Numbered from the stretch's first letter, positions 20,146-28,884 are shown. The stretch: 64,000 nt of DNA from Lichenicola sp964247755 (GCA_964247755.1 CAXTVX010000001.1:124001-188000); one strand, 5' to 3'. The notes: generated from the sequence alone by a model not told the origin. Numbers and translations: made by a program.

Positions 20146-21366
20146 CTATTCCGCGGCCGCCCGCTCTCGTCCCATCCTCACGTCCCGGGTCTCCCGTCCC
20201 AGCATCACCAGGGCCGCCACCGCCACCGCCACGACCACGATCACGCCGGCCAGCGCCCAGCGGATGTCGCTGCCGGGCCAGTTCGCGATCCGGACCTGGA
20301 GGTTGGCATTGGGCGCCGCGAACAGGTTGCCGAGCTGGTACACGGCACCCGGGAAGGTGCCGCGGATCGCCGCCGGCGAGATCTCGTTCAGGTAGGCCGG
20401 CACCACCCCCCAGGCACCCTGCACCGCGGCCTGGATCAGGAAGCCGCCGATCGCCAGCACCACCACCCCGTGCCCGAAGGCCCAGAACGGGATCATCGGC
20501 AGGGCCAGCAGGGCGGCGATCGCCAAGGCATACTTGCGTCCGATCTTCTGGCTGAACCAGCCGAAGAACAGGCCGCCGGCGATGGCGCCGAGGTTATAGA
20601 TCACCATCATCGTCACCACGGTGGCGTGCGCGAAGTGGTGGTATCCGACCAGGAACAGTTTCGGATACAGGTCCTGCGAGCCGTGCGAGAAGTACAGCAT
20701 CGCCGTCATCAGGATCGCGGCATAGGCGCTCAGGCCCACGTTCCGGCGCAGCACCGACAGGATCGGCTCGCGCGAGGCCGCGACGTGCGACGTCCAGTCC
20801 GGGCTTTCCGGCACGCGGCGGCGGATGTAGAGCACCAGCAGCGCAGGGGCGGCGCCGGCGATGAACATGCCGCGCCAGCCGATCCATGGCTCGGCGATGA
20901 ACAGCAGCGAGGCCAGCAGGTAGCCGGTCGGATAGCCGGTCTGCAGGATCCCCGACACCGTGCCGCGCCAGCGTCCCGGCACGCTTTCCATCGCCAGCGA
21001 CGCGCCGACGCCCCATTCGCCGCCCATGGCAACGCCGTACAGCGCGCGCAGGATCAGGAACACGGTGAAGCTGGGTGCCAGGCCGGACAGCAGCTCCAGG
21101 GCAGCATAGCACAGCACGTTGATCATCATGGTCGGGCGCCTGCCGTAGCGGTCGGCGATTCGGCCGAACAGCACCGCGCCCACCACCCGGCAGGCCAGCG
21201 TCACGGTCAGCGCCCAGGCAGCGGCGCCGATGGTGACGCCGAAGGCGCGGGCCACGGTGTCGAGCACGAACACCATGATGAAGAAGTCGAACGAATCGAG
21301 CATCCATCCGAGGTAGCAGGCGATCACCACGTGGATCGCCGCGCGGGAGTCCTGTCCAGAAGCCAT
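20146..21366 (-). CDS. MFS transporter, sugar/organic-acid:H+ symporter type
   Basis: A 406-residue, 12-helix carrier. It carries LGWMLDSFDFFIMVFVLDTV in helix 1 and the loop 2-3 signature FGRIADRYGRRPTMMI. ALYGVAMGGEWGVGASLAME is in helix 4 and FGWFSQKIGRKYALAI between the halves. The LDxFDFF and GGEWG motifs fit the SHS/metabolite:H+ symporter group that moves lactate, pyruvate or aromatic acids; the substrate is not proven. The ATG at 21366 is chosen because AGG lies six bases upstream. It is back to back with the DUF1275 gene, leaving almost no room for two promoters. Confidence 0.88.
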   Translation of the reverse strand: MASGQDSRAAIHVVIACYLGWMLDSFDFFIMVFVLDTVARAFGVTIGAAAWALTVTLACRVVGAVLFGRIADRYGRRPTMMINVLCYAALELLSGLAPSFTVFLILRALYGVAMGGEWGVGASLAMESVPGRWRGTVSGILQTGYPTGYLLASLLFIAEPWIGWRGMFIAGAAPALLVLYIRRRVPESPDWTSHVAASREPILSVLRRNVGLSAYAAILMTAMLYFSHGSQDLYPKLFLVGYHHFAHATVVTMMVIYNLGAIAGGLFFGWFSQKIGRKYALAIAALLALPMIPFWAFGHGVVVLAIGGFLIQAAVQGAWGVVPAYLNEISPAAIRGTFPGAVYQLGNLFAAPNANLQVRIANWPGSDIRWALAGVIVVVAVAVAALVMLGRETRDVRMGRERAAAE

Positions 21367-21382
21367 GCCGCCTGCCCGATCC

Positions 21383-22030
21383 ATGTCCCGCCGCCCGATG
21401 AGCCGGTCAGACCGGCATGCGCTGCTGCTGGCGGTCATCCTCGCCCTGCTGGCCGGCTATGTCGATGCGCTGGGCTACCTCACCCTCCGGGGCTTCTTCG
21501 TGTCGTTCATGAGCGGCAACTCGACCCGGTTCTCGATCGCGCTGGCCAGCGGCGACCGGCGGGTGATGCTCACCGCCGGCAGCCTGATCGGGCTGTTCGT
21601 GCTGGGCGTGGTCTCGGCCGCGCTGGTCGCGCCGGGCGGGCCGGGCCGGCAGTGCAGGATGCTGACCCTGGTGGCGGCGCTGCTGGGCCTGGCCGGGCTG
21701 GCCGCCACCCTCGGCCGCGACCGCTGGTCGATCGCGCTCGCGGCCCTGGCGATGGGCGCGGAGAGCGACGTGATCCGCAAGGCCGGGCCGGTCAACGTCA
21801 CCGTCACCTACATGACCGGAACGCTGGTCAAGATGGGACGCGGGCTGGCCGACGCGCTGCGCGGCGGCCCGCGCTGGGGCTGGCTGCCCTACGCGCTGCT
21901 GTGGGCGTCGCTGGCGGCCGGCGTCATGGCCGGCACCGCGGCGTTTCCCTTCGTGCGCCTGCAGGGGCTGTGGCTCGCCGCCGCCGGCTGCGCCGGGCTG
22001 GCCGCGATCACGCGTCCCCCGACGCGATGA
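21383..22030 (+). CDS. DUF1275 (YoaK-like) membrane protein
   Basis: A 215-residue inner-membrane protein with six or more hydrophobic segments. YVDALGYLTLRGFFVSFMSG and GPVNVTVTYMTGTLVKMGRG are the repeated signatures of DUF1275. The function of the family is unknown. Start codons at 21365, 21383 and 21398 are all possible and none has a good ribosome binding site; the middle one is given. Its 3' end overlaps the convergent sulfotransferase gene by 23 bases. Confidence 0.85.
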   Translation: MSRRPMSRSDRHALLLAVILALLAGYVDALGYLTLRGFFVSFMSGNSTRFSIALASGDRRVMLTAGSLIGLFVLGVVSAALVAPGGPGRQCRMLTLVAALLGLAGLAATLGRDRWSIALAALAMGAESDVIRKAGPVNVTVTYMTGTLVKMGRGLADALRGGPRWGWLPYALLWASLAAGVMAGTAAFPFVRLQGLWLAAAGCAGLAAITRPPTR

Positions 22031-22850
22031 CGAAGGCGCCGCCCGGGTTCTGCGCCGGGCCGTGCGGCGTGTCGCGCCAGAACACGCTGCCGGCCAGGCG
22101 CTGCACGAGCTGCGGCGGCAGGACCGTGCGGCGGTGCAGCCGCTCCACCCGGGGCCGGACCGCGTGCAGCCCGGGGGTGTTGAGTGCCGCGTCGAACGCC
22201 GTGGCGCCGTCGTAGCCGACACGGTCCGGGTCGTGCGCGAAGGGCGGGAGCCCGAGCAGGTCGTAGAGCTGGGCGAGCACGCGCAGCGGCTCGTCGGCCA
22301 GCACGTCGTACTCGACCAGGATCAGCCGGTGCGCCCACTCGCCATAGTACGCGTCCTGCAGCGCCTGCCAGGCGGCGCCGAACGCGCCGGTGACCGCCAT
22401 GAGCTGCTCCACCCGGTCGAACACGGTGGCGGGGTGGGCCAGGCCGTGCAGCCTGGACAGGAGAAAAGTGTTGCGCCGGAACAGACGCTCGAAGCTGTCG
22501 AGGATCCAGACCGGATCGCGCACGCAGGCGATCACGAACGAGTCCGGACGCAGCTCGGCGAGGATGCGCAGGTGCGCGCACCAGGCGCGGTTGGTGTCGA
22601 ACAGCACCGCGTCTGCCAGCGCGTCGGCGTGGTAGCTGTCGATCAGCCCGTTCAGCACGGCGCGCCGGCGCCCGTCGTCGAAGGCGGTCGCATATTCCCC
22701 CTGCCCCATCACCGGCAGCACCCGCTCGCACAGCACCGCGACCGGGCTGCTCATCTCCGCCCGCAGCAGCGGGTTCTGACGCAGCAGGGCGGCGAGCAGG
22801 GTCGAGCCGGAACGCGGCAAACCGGAGATGAAGTGGACCGTTCGGGCCAT
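22008..22850 (-). CDS. Sulfotransferase family protein
   Basis: A 280-residue PAPS-dependent sulfotransferase-fold protein. The 5'-phosphosulfate loop is FISGLPRSGSTLLAALLRQN at residues 7-26. The 3'-phosphate segment is VIACVRDPVWILDSFERLFR. LILVEYDVLADEPLRVLAQL and the region to FAHDPDRVGYDG are also typical. The acceptor is unknown. It overlaps the DUF1275 gene tail to tail and is divergent from the molbindin gene. Confidence 0.85.
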   Translation of the reverse strand: MARTVHFISGLPRSGSTLLAALLRQNPLLRAEMSSPVAVLCERVLPVMGQGEYATAFDDGRRRAVLNGLIDSYHADALADAVLFDTNRAWCAHLRILAELRPDSFVIACVRDPVWILDSFERLFRRNTFLLSRLHGLAHPATVFDRVEQLMAVTGAFGAAWQALQDAYYGEWAHRLILVEYDVLADEPLRVLAQLYDLLGLPPFAHDPDRVGYDGATAFDAALNTPGLHAVRPRVERLHRRTVLPPQLVQRLAGSVFWRDTPHGPAQNPGGAFVIASGDA

Positions 22851-22864
22851 GAGGAGGACATGAC

Positions 22865-23074
22865 ATGAAAATCAGCGCGCGCAACATCCTGCACGGCCGC
22901 GTGGTGGCCCTGACCAAGGGCGCCACCACGGCGCATGTGCGGCTGGAGCTTGCCGGCGGCGCGGTGGTGACGGCGTCGATCACCAACGAGGCGGTGGACG
23001 AGCTGGGCCTCGCGGTCGGGCAGGAAGCGAGTGCGGTGATCAAGTCGTCCGACGTCATGATCGCGGTGGAGTAG
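22865..23074 (+). CDS. Molbindin (single Mop/TOBE domain)
   Basis: A 69-residue protein made of one Mop domain: MKISARNILHGRVVALTKGA, then VRLELAGGAVVTASITNEAV, LGLAVGQEASAVIKSSDVMI and AVE. Such proteins assemble as hexamers that bind molybdate or tungstate in the cytoplasm and buffer molybdenum. AGGAGG lies just before the start in the divergent gap. There are no mod transporter genes nearby. It lies six bases before the hydroquinone reductase gene. Confidence 0.93.
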   Translation: MKISARNILHGRVVALTKGATTAHVRLELAGGAVVTASITNEAVDELGLAVGQEASAVIKSSDVMIAVE

Positions 23075-23080
23075 AGGCCG

Positions 23081-24061
23081 ATGGGGCTGCTGGTCGACGG
23101 GCACTGGCAGGACCAGTGGTACGAGAACCGGGACGGCCGGTTCGAGCGGCAGGACAGCCTGTTCCGCAACTGGGTGACGGCGGACGGCTCGGCCGGGCCC
23201 ACCGGCGAGGGCGGGTTCAAGGCGGAGCCGGGCCGCTACCACCTGTTCGTGTCGCTTGCCTGCCCGTGGGCGCACCGCACGCTGATCATGCGCAGCCTGA
23301 AGGGGCTGCAGCCGATGATCGGGTTGTCGGTGACGCACTGGCTGATGGGCGAGCAGGGCTGGAGCTTCGAGCAGGGCCCGGGGGTGATCCCGGACCCGAT
23401 CCTCGGGGCCTCGCACCTGCACCAGCTCTATGGTGCCGCCGAGCCGCACTACACCGGGCGGGTGACGGTGCCGGTGCTGTGGGACCGCGAGCGGGGCACG
23501 ATCGTGTCCAACGAGAGCGCCGACATCCTGCGCATGTTCAACGGCGCCTTCAACGGGGTCGGGGCGGCATCCGGGGACTACTCGCCGGCGGCGTTGCGTC
23601 CGGAGATCGACGCGATCAACGCGCGCATCTACGCGACGGTCAACAACGGGGTGTATCGCGCCGGCTTCGCCACCACCCAGGCGGCATACGAGGAGGCAGT
23701 GACGGCGCTGTTCGGCACGCTGGACTGGCTGGAGGAGCGCCTCGCGACGCGGCGATACCTGGTCGGCGACGCGCTGACCGAGGCCGACATCCGGCTGTTC
23801 ACCACCCTGGTCCGCTTCGACCCGGTGTACCACGGGCACTTCAAGTGCAACCTGCGGCGGATCGTCGACTACCCGGAGCTGTGGGGCTTCACCCGCGACC
23901 TGTACCAGCGGCCCGGCGTGGCGGAGACGGTCGATCTCGGCCACATCAAGCGGCACTACTACATGAGCCACCCGACCATCAATCCGAACCGGATCGTGCC
24001 GATGGGGCCGGTCCTGGCGTTGGACGAGCCTACGGATCGCGCGACGCGGTTTGCCGCCTGA
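23081..24061 (+). CDS. Glutathionyl-hydroquinone reductase (YqjG/PcpF family)
   Basis: Reduces glutathionylated hydroquinones. The 326-residue protein has the Xi-class glutathione transferase active site SLACPWAHRTLIMRSLKGL with catalytic Cys61. It carries VTVPVLWDRERGTIVSNESA in the thioredoxin fold, and the helical domain has YLVGDALTEADIRLFTTLVR and VYHGHFKCNLRRI. The C-terminal IKRHYYMSHPTINPNRIVP is the family signature. It is closely spaced after the molbindin gene; the functional link is unclear. Confidence 0.95.
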   Translation: MGLLVDGHWQDQWYENRDGRFERQDSLFRNWVTADGSAGPTGEGGFKAEPGRYHLFVSLACPWAHRTLIMRSLKGLQPMIGLSVTHWLMGEQGWSFEQGPGVIPDPILGASHLHQLYGAAEPHYTGRVTVPVLWDRERGTIVSNESADILRMFNGAFNGVGAASGDYSPAALRPEIDAINARIYATVNNGVYRAGFATTQAAYEEAVTALFGTLDWLEERLATRRYLVGDALTEADIRLFTTLVRFDPVYHGHFKCNLRRIVDYPELWGFTRDLYQRPGVAETVDLGHIKRHYYMSHPTINPNRIVPMGPVLALDEPTDRATRFAA

Positions 24062-24074
24062 CCGGGCCGGGTCC

Positions 24075-24344
24075 ATGCTGGCCTGCACCATCCGGACGCT
24101 CTGGGAGGAGCATACGAGCGACCAACCCGACCTGGTTCTCGAGCTGCTTCGAGGCATCCGCGCGACCCAGGGCGAGCATACCGCCGTGCTGGCGCGGCTC
24201 GACCGGCGCGTCCTGGCCATCGAGTTCAACATCACGCGGATCCGACGCAAGAACGCCGGCGACGCCGAGATGGCATTGGCAACGATCATGGACCACGACG
24301 AGCGCCTGAGCCGCCTGGAACAAACCGTACGGGAGCAGCCGTAA
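24075..24344 (+). CDS. Small coiled-coil protein of unknown function
   Basis: An 89-residue helical protein: VLELLRGIRATQGEHTAVLA, LDRRVLAIEFNITRIRRKNA and MDHDERLSRLEQTV show heptad-like spacing of a coiled coil. No membrane segment. The ATG at 24075 lies just after the hydroquinone reductase stop. Small proteins of this form are common in Acetobacteraceae; function unknown. The frame and codon positions look real, but homology was not checked. Confidence 0.5.
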   Translation: MLACTIRTLWEEHTSDQPDLVLELLRGIRATQGEHTAVLARLDRRVLAIEFNITRIRRKNAGDAEMALATIMDHDERLSRLEQTVREQP

Positions 24345-24395
24345 CGCGGCGCGGCGGCAGGCCGTGACCGCAACGGCACCGGAGGTCCCTGACGT

Positions 24396-24412
24396 CGACG
24401 GCCCCGCCGTCG
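24396..24412. other. Perfect GC hairpin before the ABC importer operon
   Basis: CGACGGC-CCC-GCCGTCG has a 7-bp perfect stem and 3-base loop, 51 bases after the coiled-coil gene. No T tract follows, so it is not a classic terminator. It may end or stabilise transcripts. Confidence 0.4.
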
Positions 24413-24514
24413 CGAAGGGCACGATCCGGCCGCCCCACCGCCTATCGCGGCAGGAGCAGGACCGGTAGTCTTTCCGTCGCGTCCGGCAACGACCGGCATG
24501 CGGGGGAAACACAC

Positions 24515-25444
24515 ATGGATCGTCGCTCATTCCTGGCGGCGTGCGCTGCCGCCGGCACGCTCGCAGCCGCACCCGGCCTCGCCCGGGCCCAGACCGGCCG
24601 CAAGCCGGTGGTCGGGCTGGTGATGAAGTCGCTGGCCAACGAGTTCTTCAAGGACATGCAGGAAGGCGCCGTGCGTCACGTGCAGCAGCGCGGCGACCTG
24701 ACGCTGATCCCGCTCGGCATCCAGTCCGAAACCGACATCGACGGGCAGATCGCCGCGGTCGAGAACCTGGTGACGCGCAAGGTCGACGCCATCGTCATCG
24801 CCCCCGCGGACAGCCGGGCGCTGCTGTCGCCGGTGATCCGGGCGATCCGCGCCGGCATCAAGGTGGTCAACATCGACGTGGCGTTCGACCCGGCGGCGAT
24901 GAAGAAGCACGGCGTCGACATCGTGTTCGTGGGTCCGGACAACCGCGCCGGCGCCCGCCTGTCCGGCGACGTGCTGGCCAAGGCGCTCGGGCGCGGCGGC
25001 AAGGTGGTGATCATCGAGGGCAACCCGGGGGCGGAGAACGGGGTGCAGCGCAAGCTCGGGTTCACCGACGCGATCTCGGCCGGCGGGCTGACCCTGCTTG
25101 ACAGCCGCACCGCGCACTGGGAGACCGAGGAGGCCAACACGGTGTTCTCCAACATGCTGACCGCGCACCACGACATCCAGGGCGTGCTGGCGGCGAACGA
25201 CTCCATGACGCTCGGCGTGGTCAAGGCGATCGACGCGGCCGGGCGGTCGGGGCAGATCAAGGTGGTGAGCTTCGACAACATCCCGGCGATCCAGCCGCTG
25301 CTCAAGGACGGCAAGGTGCTGGCGACGGTGGACCAGTTCGGCGCGCAGCTCGCCGGCGACGGCATCGACAACGCCATGAAGGAGATCGCCGGACAGACCC
25401 TCACGGGGTGGATCAGGACGCCGCTGAAGCTGGTCACCGCGTAG
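24515..25444 (+). CDS. CUT2-type sugar ABC transporter, substrate-binding protein
   Basis: Periplasmic binding protein of a ribose-type importer, 309 residues. The signal peptide MDRRSFLAACAAAGTLAAAP ends near ARAQT, and its RRSF start may use the Tat route. The LacI/RbsB-like fold shows VVGLVMKSLANEFFKDMQEG, VDAIVIAPADSRAL, KVVIIEGNPGAENGVQRKLG and IQGVLAANDSMTLGVVKAID. The sugar cannot be deduced. GGGGGAAA lies upstream of the ATG. It is the first gene of a three-gene importer operon. Confidence 0.93.
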   Translation: MDRRSFLAACAAAGTLAAAPGLARAQTGRKPVVGLVMKSLANEFFKDMQEGAVRHVQQRGDLTLIPLGIQSETDIDGQIAAVENLVTRKVDAIVIAPADSRALLSPVIRAIRAGIKVVNIDVAFDPAAMKKHGVDIVFVGPDNRAGARLSGDVLAKALGRGGKVVIIEGNPGAENGVQRKLGFTDAISAGGLTLLDSRTAHWETEEANTVFSNMLTAHHDIQGVLAANDSMTLGVVKAIDAAGRSGQIKVVSFDNIPAIQPLLKDGKVLATVDQFGAQLAGDGIDNAMKEIAGQTLTGWIRTPLKLVTA

Positions 25445-25461
25445 TTCCGGATACCGGGTCC

Positions 25462-26979
25462 GTGCCGGCGGAGCCGATCCTGCGCCTCCAGGGGCTGACT
25501 AAGCGGTTTCCCGGGGTGGTGGCGCTGGACGGGGTGGACCTCGACTTCGCCGACGGCGAGATGCACGCGCTGGCCGGCGAGAACGGTGCCGGCAAGTCGA
25601 GCCTGATCCGGCTGCTGGCCGGCATCCACCGTCCGGATGCCGGCCGCATGACGCTGGCCGGTGCGCCCTATGCCCCGCAGTCGCCGCTGGACGCGATCCG
25701 CGCCGGCATCCGCGTGGTGCACCAGGAGTTCAACCTGCTGCCGGCGCTGAGCGTGGCGGAGAACCTGCTGTTCGAGCGGCTGCCGCGCCGGCGTCTCGGC
25801 TTCGTCGACCGGCGCGCGATGGAGGCCGAGGCGGAGGCGCTGCTGGCCCGCGTGGGCCTGGCCGAGGTGTCGCCGCACACCCCGGTGGAGCGGCTCGGCA
25901 TCGCGCAGATGCAGCTGGTGGAGATCGCCCGCGCGCTGTCGAGCCGCGGCCGGGTGCTGGTGCTGGACGAGCCGACCGCGACCCTCACCCCGCGCGAGGC
26001 CGGTCGGCTGTTCGAGCAGATCGGGCTGCTCAAGCGGGACGGCCTGACCCTGATCTACGTGTCGCACCACCTGGGTGAGATCTTTTCGCTGTGCGACCGG
26101 GTGACGGTGCTGCGCAACGGCCGCAAGGTGGATACTTCGGCGACGGCCGACACCGATCCGGGCGCGCTGGTCCGGCACATGATCGGCCGCACCCTGGCGG
26201 CACAGGCGCCCCTGGCCGGGGCACCGCTCGGCCGCGAGGCGCTGCGGGTGGAGAACCTGCGTCCTGCGGGGGCGCCCCCCGGTCCTGGCCTCGGCTTCAG
26301 CCTGCGCCACGGCGAGATCCTGGGCCTGGCCGGGCTGGTCGGCGCCGGACGGACCGAGCTGGTGCGGGCGATCTTCGGCGCCGATCCGCGGCGGAGCGGT
26401 CGCATCCTGCGCGAGGGCCGGCCGGTCGCGATCCGCTCGCCACGGGACGCGGTGCGCGCCGGCATCTGCCTGGTGACCGAGAACCGCAAGGAGGAAGGGC
26501 TGGTGCTGCCGATGGCGGCGCGGGTGAACACCACCCTGGCCCGCCTGGCCCGAGTCACGCGCGCCGGCTTCGTCCGTCGCGGCGCCGAACGTGAGGCCAC
26601 GGTGCGCATGACCGCGGAGCTGGCGATCCGGCTCAGCGGGCCGGAACAGCCGGTGGTGGAGCTGTCCGGCGGCAACCAGCAGAAGGTGGTGCTGGCGAAG
26701 TGGCTGTTTGGGGACGAGGCGCCGGTGCTGATGCTGGACGAGCCGACGCGCGGCATCGACGTCGGCGCCAAGGCCGAGATCTACGCCCTGCTCGGCCGGC
26801 TGGCTGCCGACGGGCGCGCGATCCTGGTGGTGTCGTCGGAGCTGCCCGAGCTGATGCACCTGTGCGACCGCATCCTGGTGCTGTCGCGCGGCCGGCTCGC
26901 CGGCGAGGTGGCGCGGGCGGAGTTCAGCGAGGAGCGCATCCTGTCCCTCGCCTACAGCCAGTTCATGCAGACAGCCTAG
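25462..26979 (+). CDS. CUT2-type sugar ABC transporter, tandem ATPase
   Basis: A 505-residue RbsA/MglA-like protein with two fused nucleotide-binding domains. The first has ALAGENGAGKSSLIRLLAGI, VVHQEFNLLPALSVAENLLF and LVLDEPTATLTPREAG. The second has LGLAGLVGAGRTELVRAIFG (degenerate Walker A), VVELSGGNQQKVVLAKWL and MLDEPTRGIDVGAKAEIY, with the TENRKEEGL motif typical of this family. Start: GTG at 25462, 17 bases after the binding-protein stop; an in-frame ATG at 25408 would overlap it by 37 bases and adds non-homologous residues. Confidence 0.94.
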   Translation: MPAEPILRLQGLTKRFPGVVALDGVDLDFADGEMHALAGENGAGKSSLIRLLAGIHRPDAGRMTLAGAPYAPQSPLDAIRAGIRVVHQEFNLLPALSVAENLLFERLPRRRLGFVDRRAMEAEAEALLARVGLAEVSPHTPVERLGIAQMQLVEIARALSSRGRVLVLDEPTATLTPREAGRLFEQIGLLKRDGLTLIYVSHHLGEIFSLCDRVTVLRNGRKVDTSATADTDPGALVRHMIGRTLAAQAPLAGAPLGREALRVENLRPAGAPPGPGLGFSLRHGEILGLAGLVGAGRTELVRAIFGADPRRSGRILREGRPVAIRSPRDAVRAGICLVTENRKEEGLVLPMAARVNTTLARLARVTRAGFVRRGAEREATVRMTAELAIRLSGPEQPVVELSGGNQQKVVLAKWLFGDEAPVLMLDEPTRGIDVGAKAEIYALLGRLAADGRAILVVSSELPELMHLCDRILVLSRGRLAGEVARAEFSEERILSLAYSQFMQTA

Positions 26980-26989
26980 GGCACGCACC

Positions 26990-27997
26990 ATGTCAGTCAC
27001 CAACGCTTCCGCCGCACCCGTTTCCGGCGGCGGCAGCCTCGCCCGCCGGGCGCTGCGCGAGGCCGGGATCGGCCTGGCGCTGCTGGCGATGGTGGTGTTC
27101 TTCGCGGTCGTGGCACCGGATTTCATCACGCATGAGAACGTGGCGAACATCCTGACCCAGATCACCATCAACCTGATCCTCGCCACCGGCATGACCTTCG
27201 CGATCCTGATCGGCGGCATCGACCTGTCGGTGGGCGCGGTGATGGCGCTGTGCGCGGTGGTCGCGGGCACCGTGCTGAAGCTCGACAGCCTGTCCGATCC
27301 GGTGGCGATCGGTCTCGGGATCGGGGCCAGCCTCGCGGTCGGCATGGCGTGCGGCGCGCTGAACGGGTTCGTGTCGTCGTTCTGGCGGGTGCCGAGCTTC
27401 ATCGTCACGCTGGGCATGCTCAACGTGGCGCGCGGGGCGGCGCTGGAGGTGACCAACGCGCGCACGATCTACGACTTTCCCGACAGCTTCACCGCGTTCG
27501 GCACCGCGAGCGTGCTCGGCGTGCCGGTGATGTTCGTGCTGGCGCTGCTGCTGCTGGCAGCCGGCTGGGTAGTGCTGACGCGAACCGTGTTCGGGCGGAT
27601 GATCTATGCGATCGGCAATAACGAGGAGGCGGTGCGCCTGTCCGGACACCGGCCGTTGGTGTTCAAGGTGCTCGCCTTCACCGTGACGGGCTTGTGCGTC
27701 GGCATTGCCGCCCTGGTGTACATGACGCGGCTGACCATCGCCAACCCGATCCTGGGCATCGGCTTCGAGCTCAACGCCATCGCTGCCGTCATCATCGGCG
27801 GCACCAGCCTGTCCGGCGGGCGCGGCTCGCTGGTCGGCACCCTGCTGGGAGCGGCGATCATCGGCGTGCTCGCCAACGGCCTGATCCTGATGGGGGTGAC
27901 CGACTTCGTGCGGCAGATCATCACCGGTGGCGTGATCATCGGCGCGGTGATCCTGGACTCCTACCGCGCCCGGCTGGCGGCGCGCGGTGCCGCCTGA
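26990..27997 (+). CDS. CUT2-type sugar ABC transporter, permease
   Basis: A 335-residue RbsC-like permease with about eight to ten membrane segments. Signatures are LATGMTFAILIGGIDLSVGA, ALNGFVSSFWRVPSFIVTLG, AIGNNEEAVRLSGHRPLVFK and the C-terminal ELNAIAAVIIGGTSLSGGRG followed by SLVGTLLGAAIIGVLANGL. It follows the ATPase gene by ten bases and ends three bases before the convergent DUF4188 gene. No kinase, isomerase or other catabolic gene follows. Confidence 0.95.
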   Translation: MSVTNASAAPVSGGGSLARRALREAGIGLALLAMVVFFAVVAPDFITHENVANILTQITINLILATGMTFAILIGGIDLSVGAVMALCAVVAGTVLKLDSLSDPVAIGLGIGASLAVGMACGALNGFVSSFWRVPSFIVTLGMLNVARGAALEVTNARTIYDFPDSFTAFGTASVLGVPVMFVLALLLLAAGWVVLTRTVFGRMIYAIGNNEEAVRLSGHRPLVFKVLAFTVTGLCVGIAALVYMTRLTIANPILGIGFELNAIAAVIIGGTSLSGGRGSLVGTLLGAAIIGVLANGLILMGVTDFVRQIITGGVIIGAVILDSYRARLAARGAA

Positions 27998-28000
27998 CGG

Positions 28001-28450
28001 TCAGGCCGAGGTGGCGACGCGTTGCCGGGCGGTCATGAACGGGCCCTGCGGATCGCGCGCCGGCGCGAAGCTGGCGAACCCGATCGGCGGCATCCCGGAA
28101 TAGATCGCCTCCATCCCGCCGCCGATCCGGTAGGTCTCGTGCCAGATGCCGCCGGCCCGGGGGTTGCTGGCGAAGTCGCGCCACCAGCCCCTGTGCTGCG
28201 ACGCCCGGGTGAAGGCCTCCAGGCTGTCGAAGTCGCGCCAGTACTGCCGGAACCCGGGATGCGTGATGCCGAACCACATCCCCTCGTGCGACAGCAGGCC
28301 GTCCGGGGGATTGCTGCGGATCGCCCGCAGGCCGCGCCCGATCCGCAGCATCGTGCGCAGGCCAGCGAGGCTGGTCGCGCGATAGCCGAGGTAGATCACG
28401 ACGAGATCCGGGTAGCCGGACAGGTCGACCGAGCGGCGTTCGTAGCCCAT
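28001..28450 (-). CDS. DUF4188 family protein (monooxygenase/aldoxime dehydratase-like)
   Basis: A 149-residue protein with a dimeric alpha-beta barrel look. It carries VVIYLGYRATSLAGLRTMLR, GLLSHEGMWFGITHPGFRQY and SLEAFTRASQHRGWWRDF, and ends near YSGMPPIGFASFAPA. This matches my memory of the DUF4188 family, annotated as putative monooxygenase or phenylacetaldoxime dehydratase-like; activity unknown. Of two in-frame ATGs, the second (28448-28450) is chosen because AAGGAG lies six bases before it and directly abuts the first. It is second in the EthD operon. Confidence 0.75.
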   Translation of the reverse strand: MGYERRSVDLSGYPDLVVIYLGYRATSLAGLRTMLRIGRGLRAIRSNPPDGLLSHEGMWFGITHPGFRQYWRDFDSLEAFTRASQHRGWWRDFASNPRAGGIWHETYRIGGGMEAIYSGMPPIGFASFAPARDPQGPFMTARQRVATSA

Positions 28451-28484
28451 GCGCATCTCCTTCGTTGCGGTCGTTCCTGCCGGT

Positions 28485-28829
28485 TCAGCCGATCATCACG
28501 GTCTCGGTGGACAGCAGGAACGCGCAGGCTTGCAGGTCGAGGAACCGGGCCTCGTCCGGCCGGATCGTCGCCATGTACTCGGCCGAGGTGAACACCGCTT
28601 CGAGGCCGGCCACGTCGTCGGTCCAGATCTCGGTGATGCCATCGAACCCGGCATCCGGCAGGCCAGGCATCGGCAGCGGCCGGGTGTGCGACTGCACGTA
28701 GCGCCGCACGTGCTCGCGCACCTGAGGAAGGGCGCAGAACAGCGGCGCGTGGTCGTTCCGGTGATGGTCGACGAAGGCCTCGTGGCTCATCGACGGGTGG
28801 CGACGCAGAAGGATGGTGAACTTGATCAT
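28485..28829 (-). CDS. EthD domain protein
   Basis: A 114-residue EthD-like protein of the dimeric alpha-beta barrel superfamily: MIKFTILLRRHPSMSHEAFV, DHHRNDHAPLFCALPQV, YVQSHTRPLPMPGLPDAGFD, GITEIWTDDVAGLEAVFTSA and FLDLQACAFLLSTETVMIG. Members take part in degradation of ethers or polyketide-like rings, or are accessory. It is the first gene of a two-gene unit divergent from a TetR regulator, whose operator probably overlaps its promoter. Confidence 0.88.
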   Translation of the reverse strand: MIKFTILLRRHPSMSHEAFVDHHRNDHAPLFCALPQVREHVRRYVQSHTRPLPMPGLPDAGFDGITEIWTDDVAGLEAVFTSAEYMATIRPDEARFLDLQACAFLLSTETVMIG

Positions 28830-28855
28830 GGTGCTGTCCCTGCGGCTGCCGGGTG

Positions 28856-28884
28856 CTGGACAAGCCCGGATGCCTGCTTACAAT
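28856..28884 (+). promoter_or_regulatory. Promoter of the tetR gene
   Basis: CTGGAC (28856-28861), a 17-base spacer, then TACAAT (28879-28884). Expected transcription start is near 28891, giving a leader of about 18 bases with AGAGGG before the GTG start at 28909. It overlaps the opposing EthD promoter region and one TGCATACA repeat. Confidence 0.55.
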
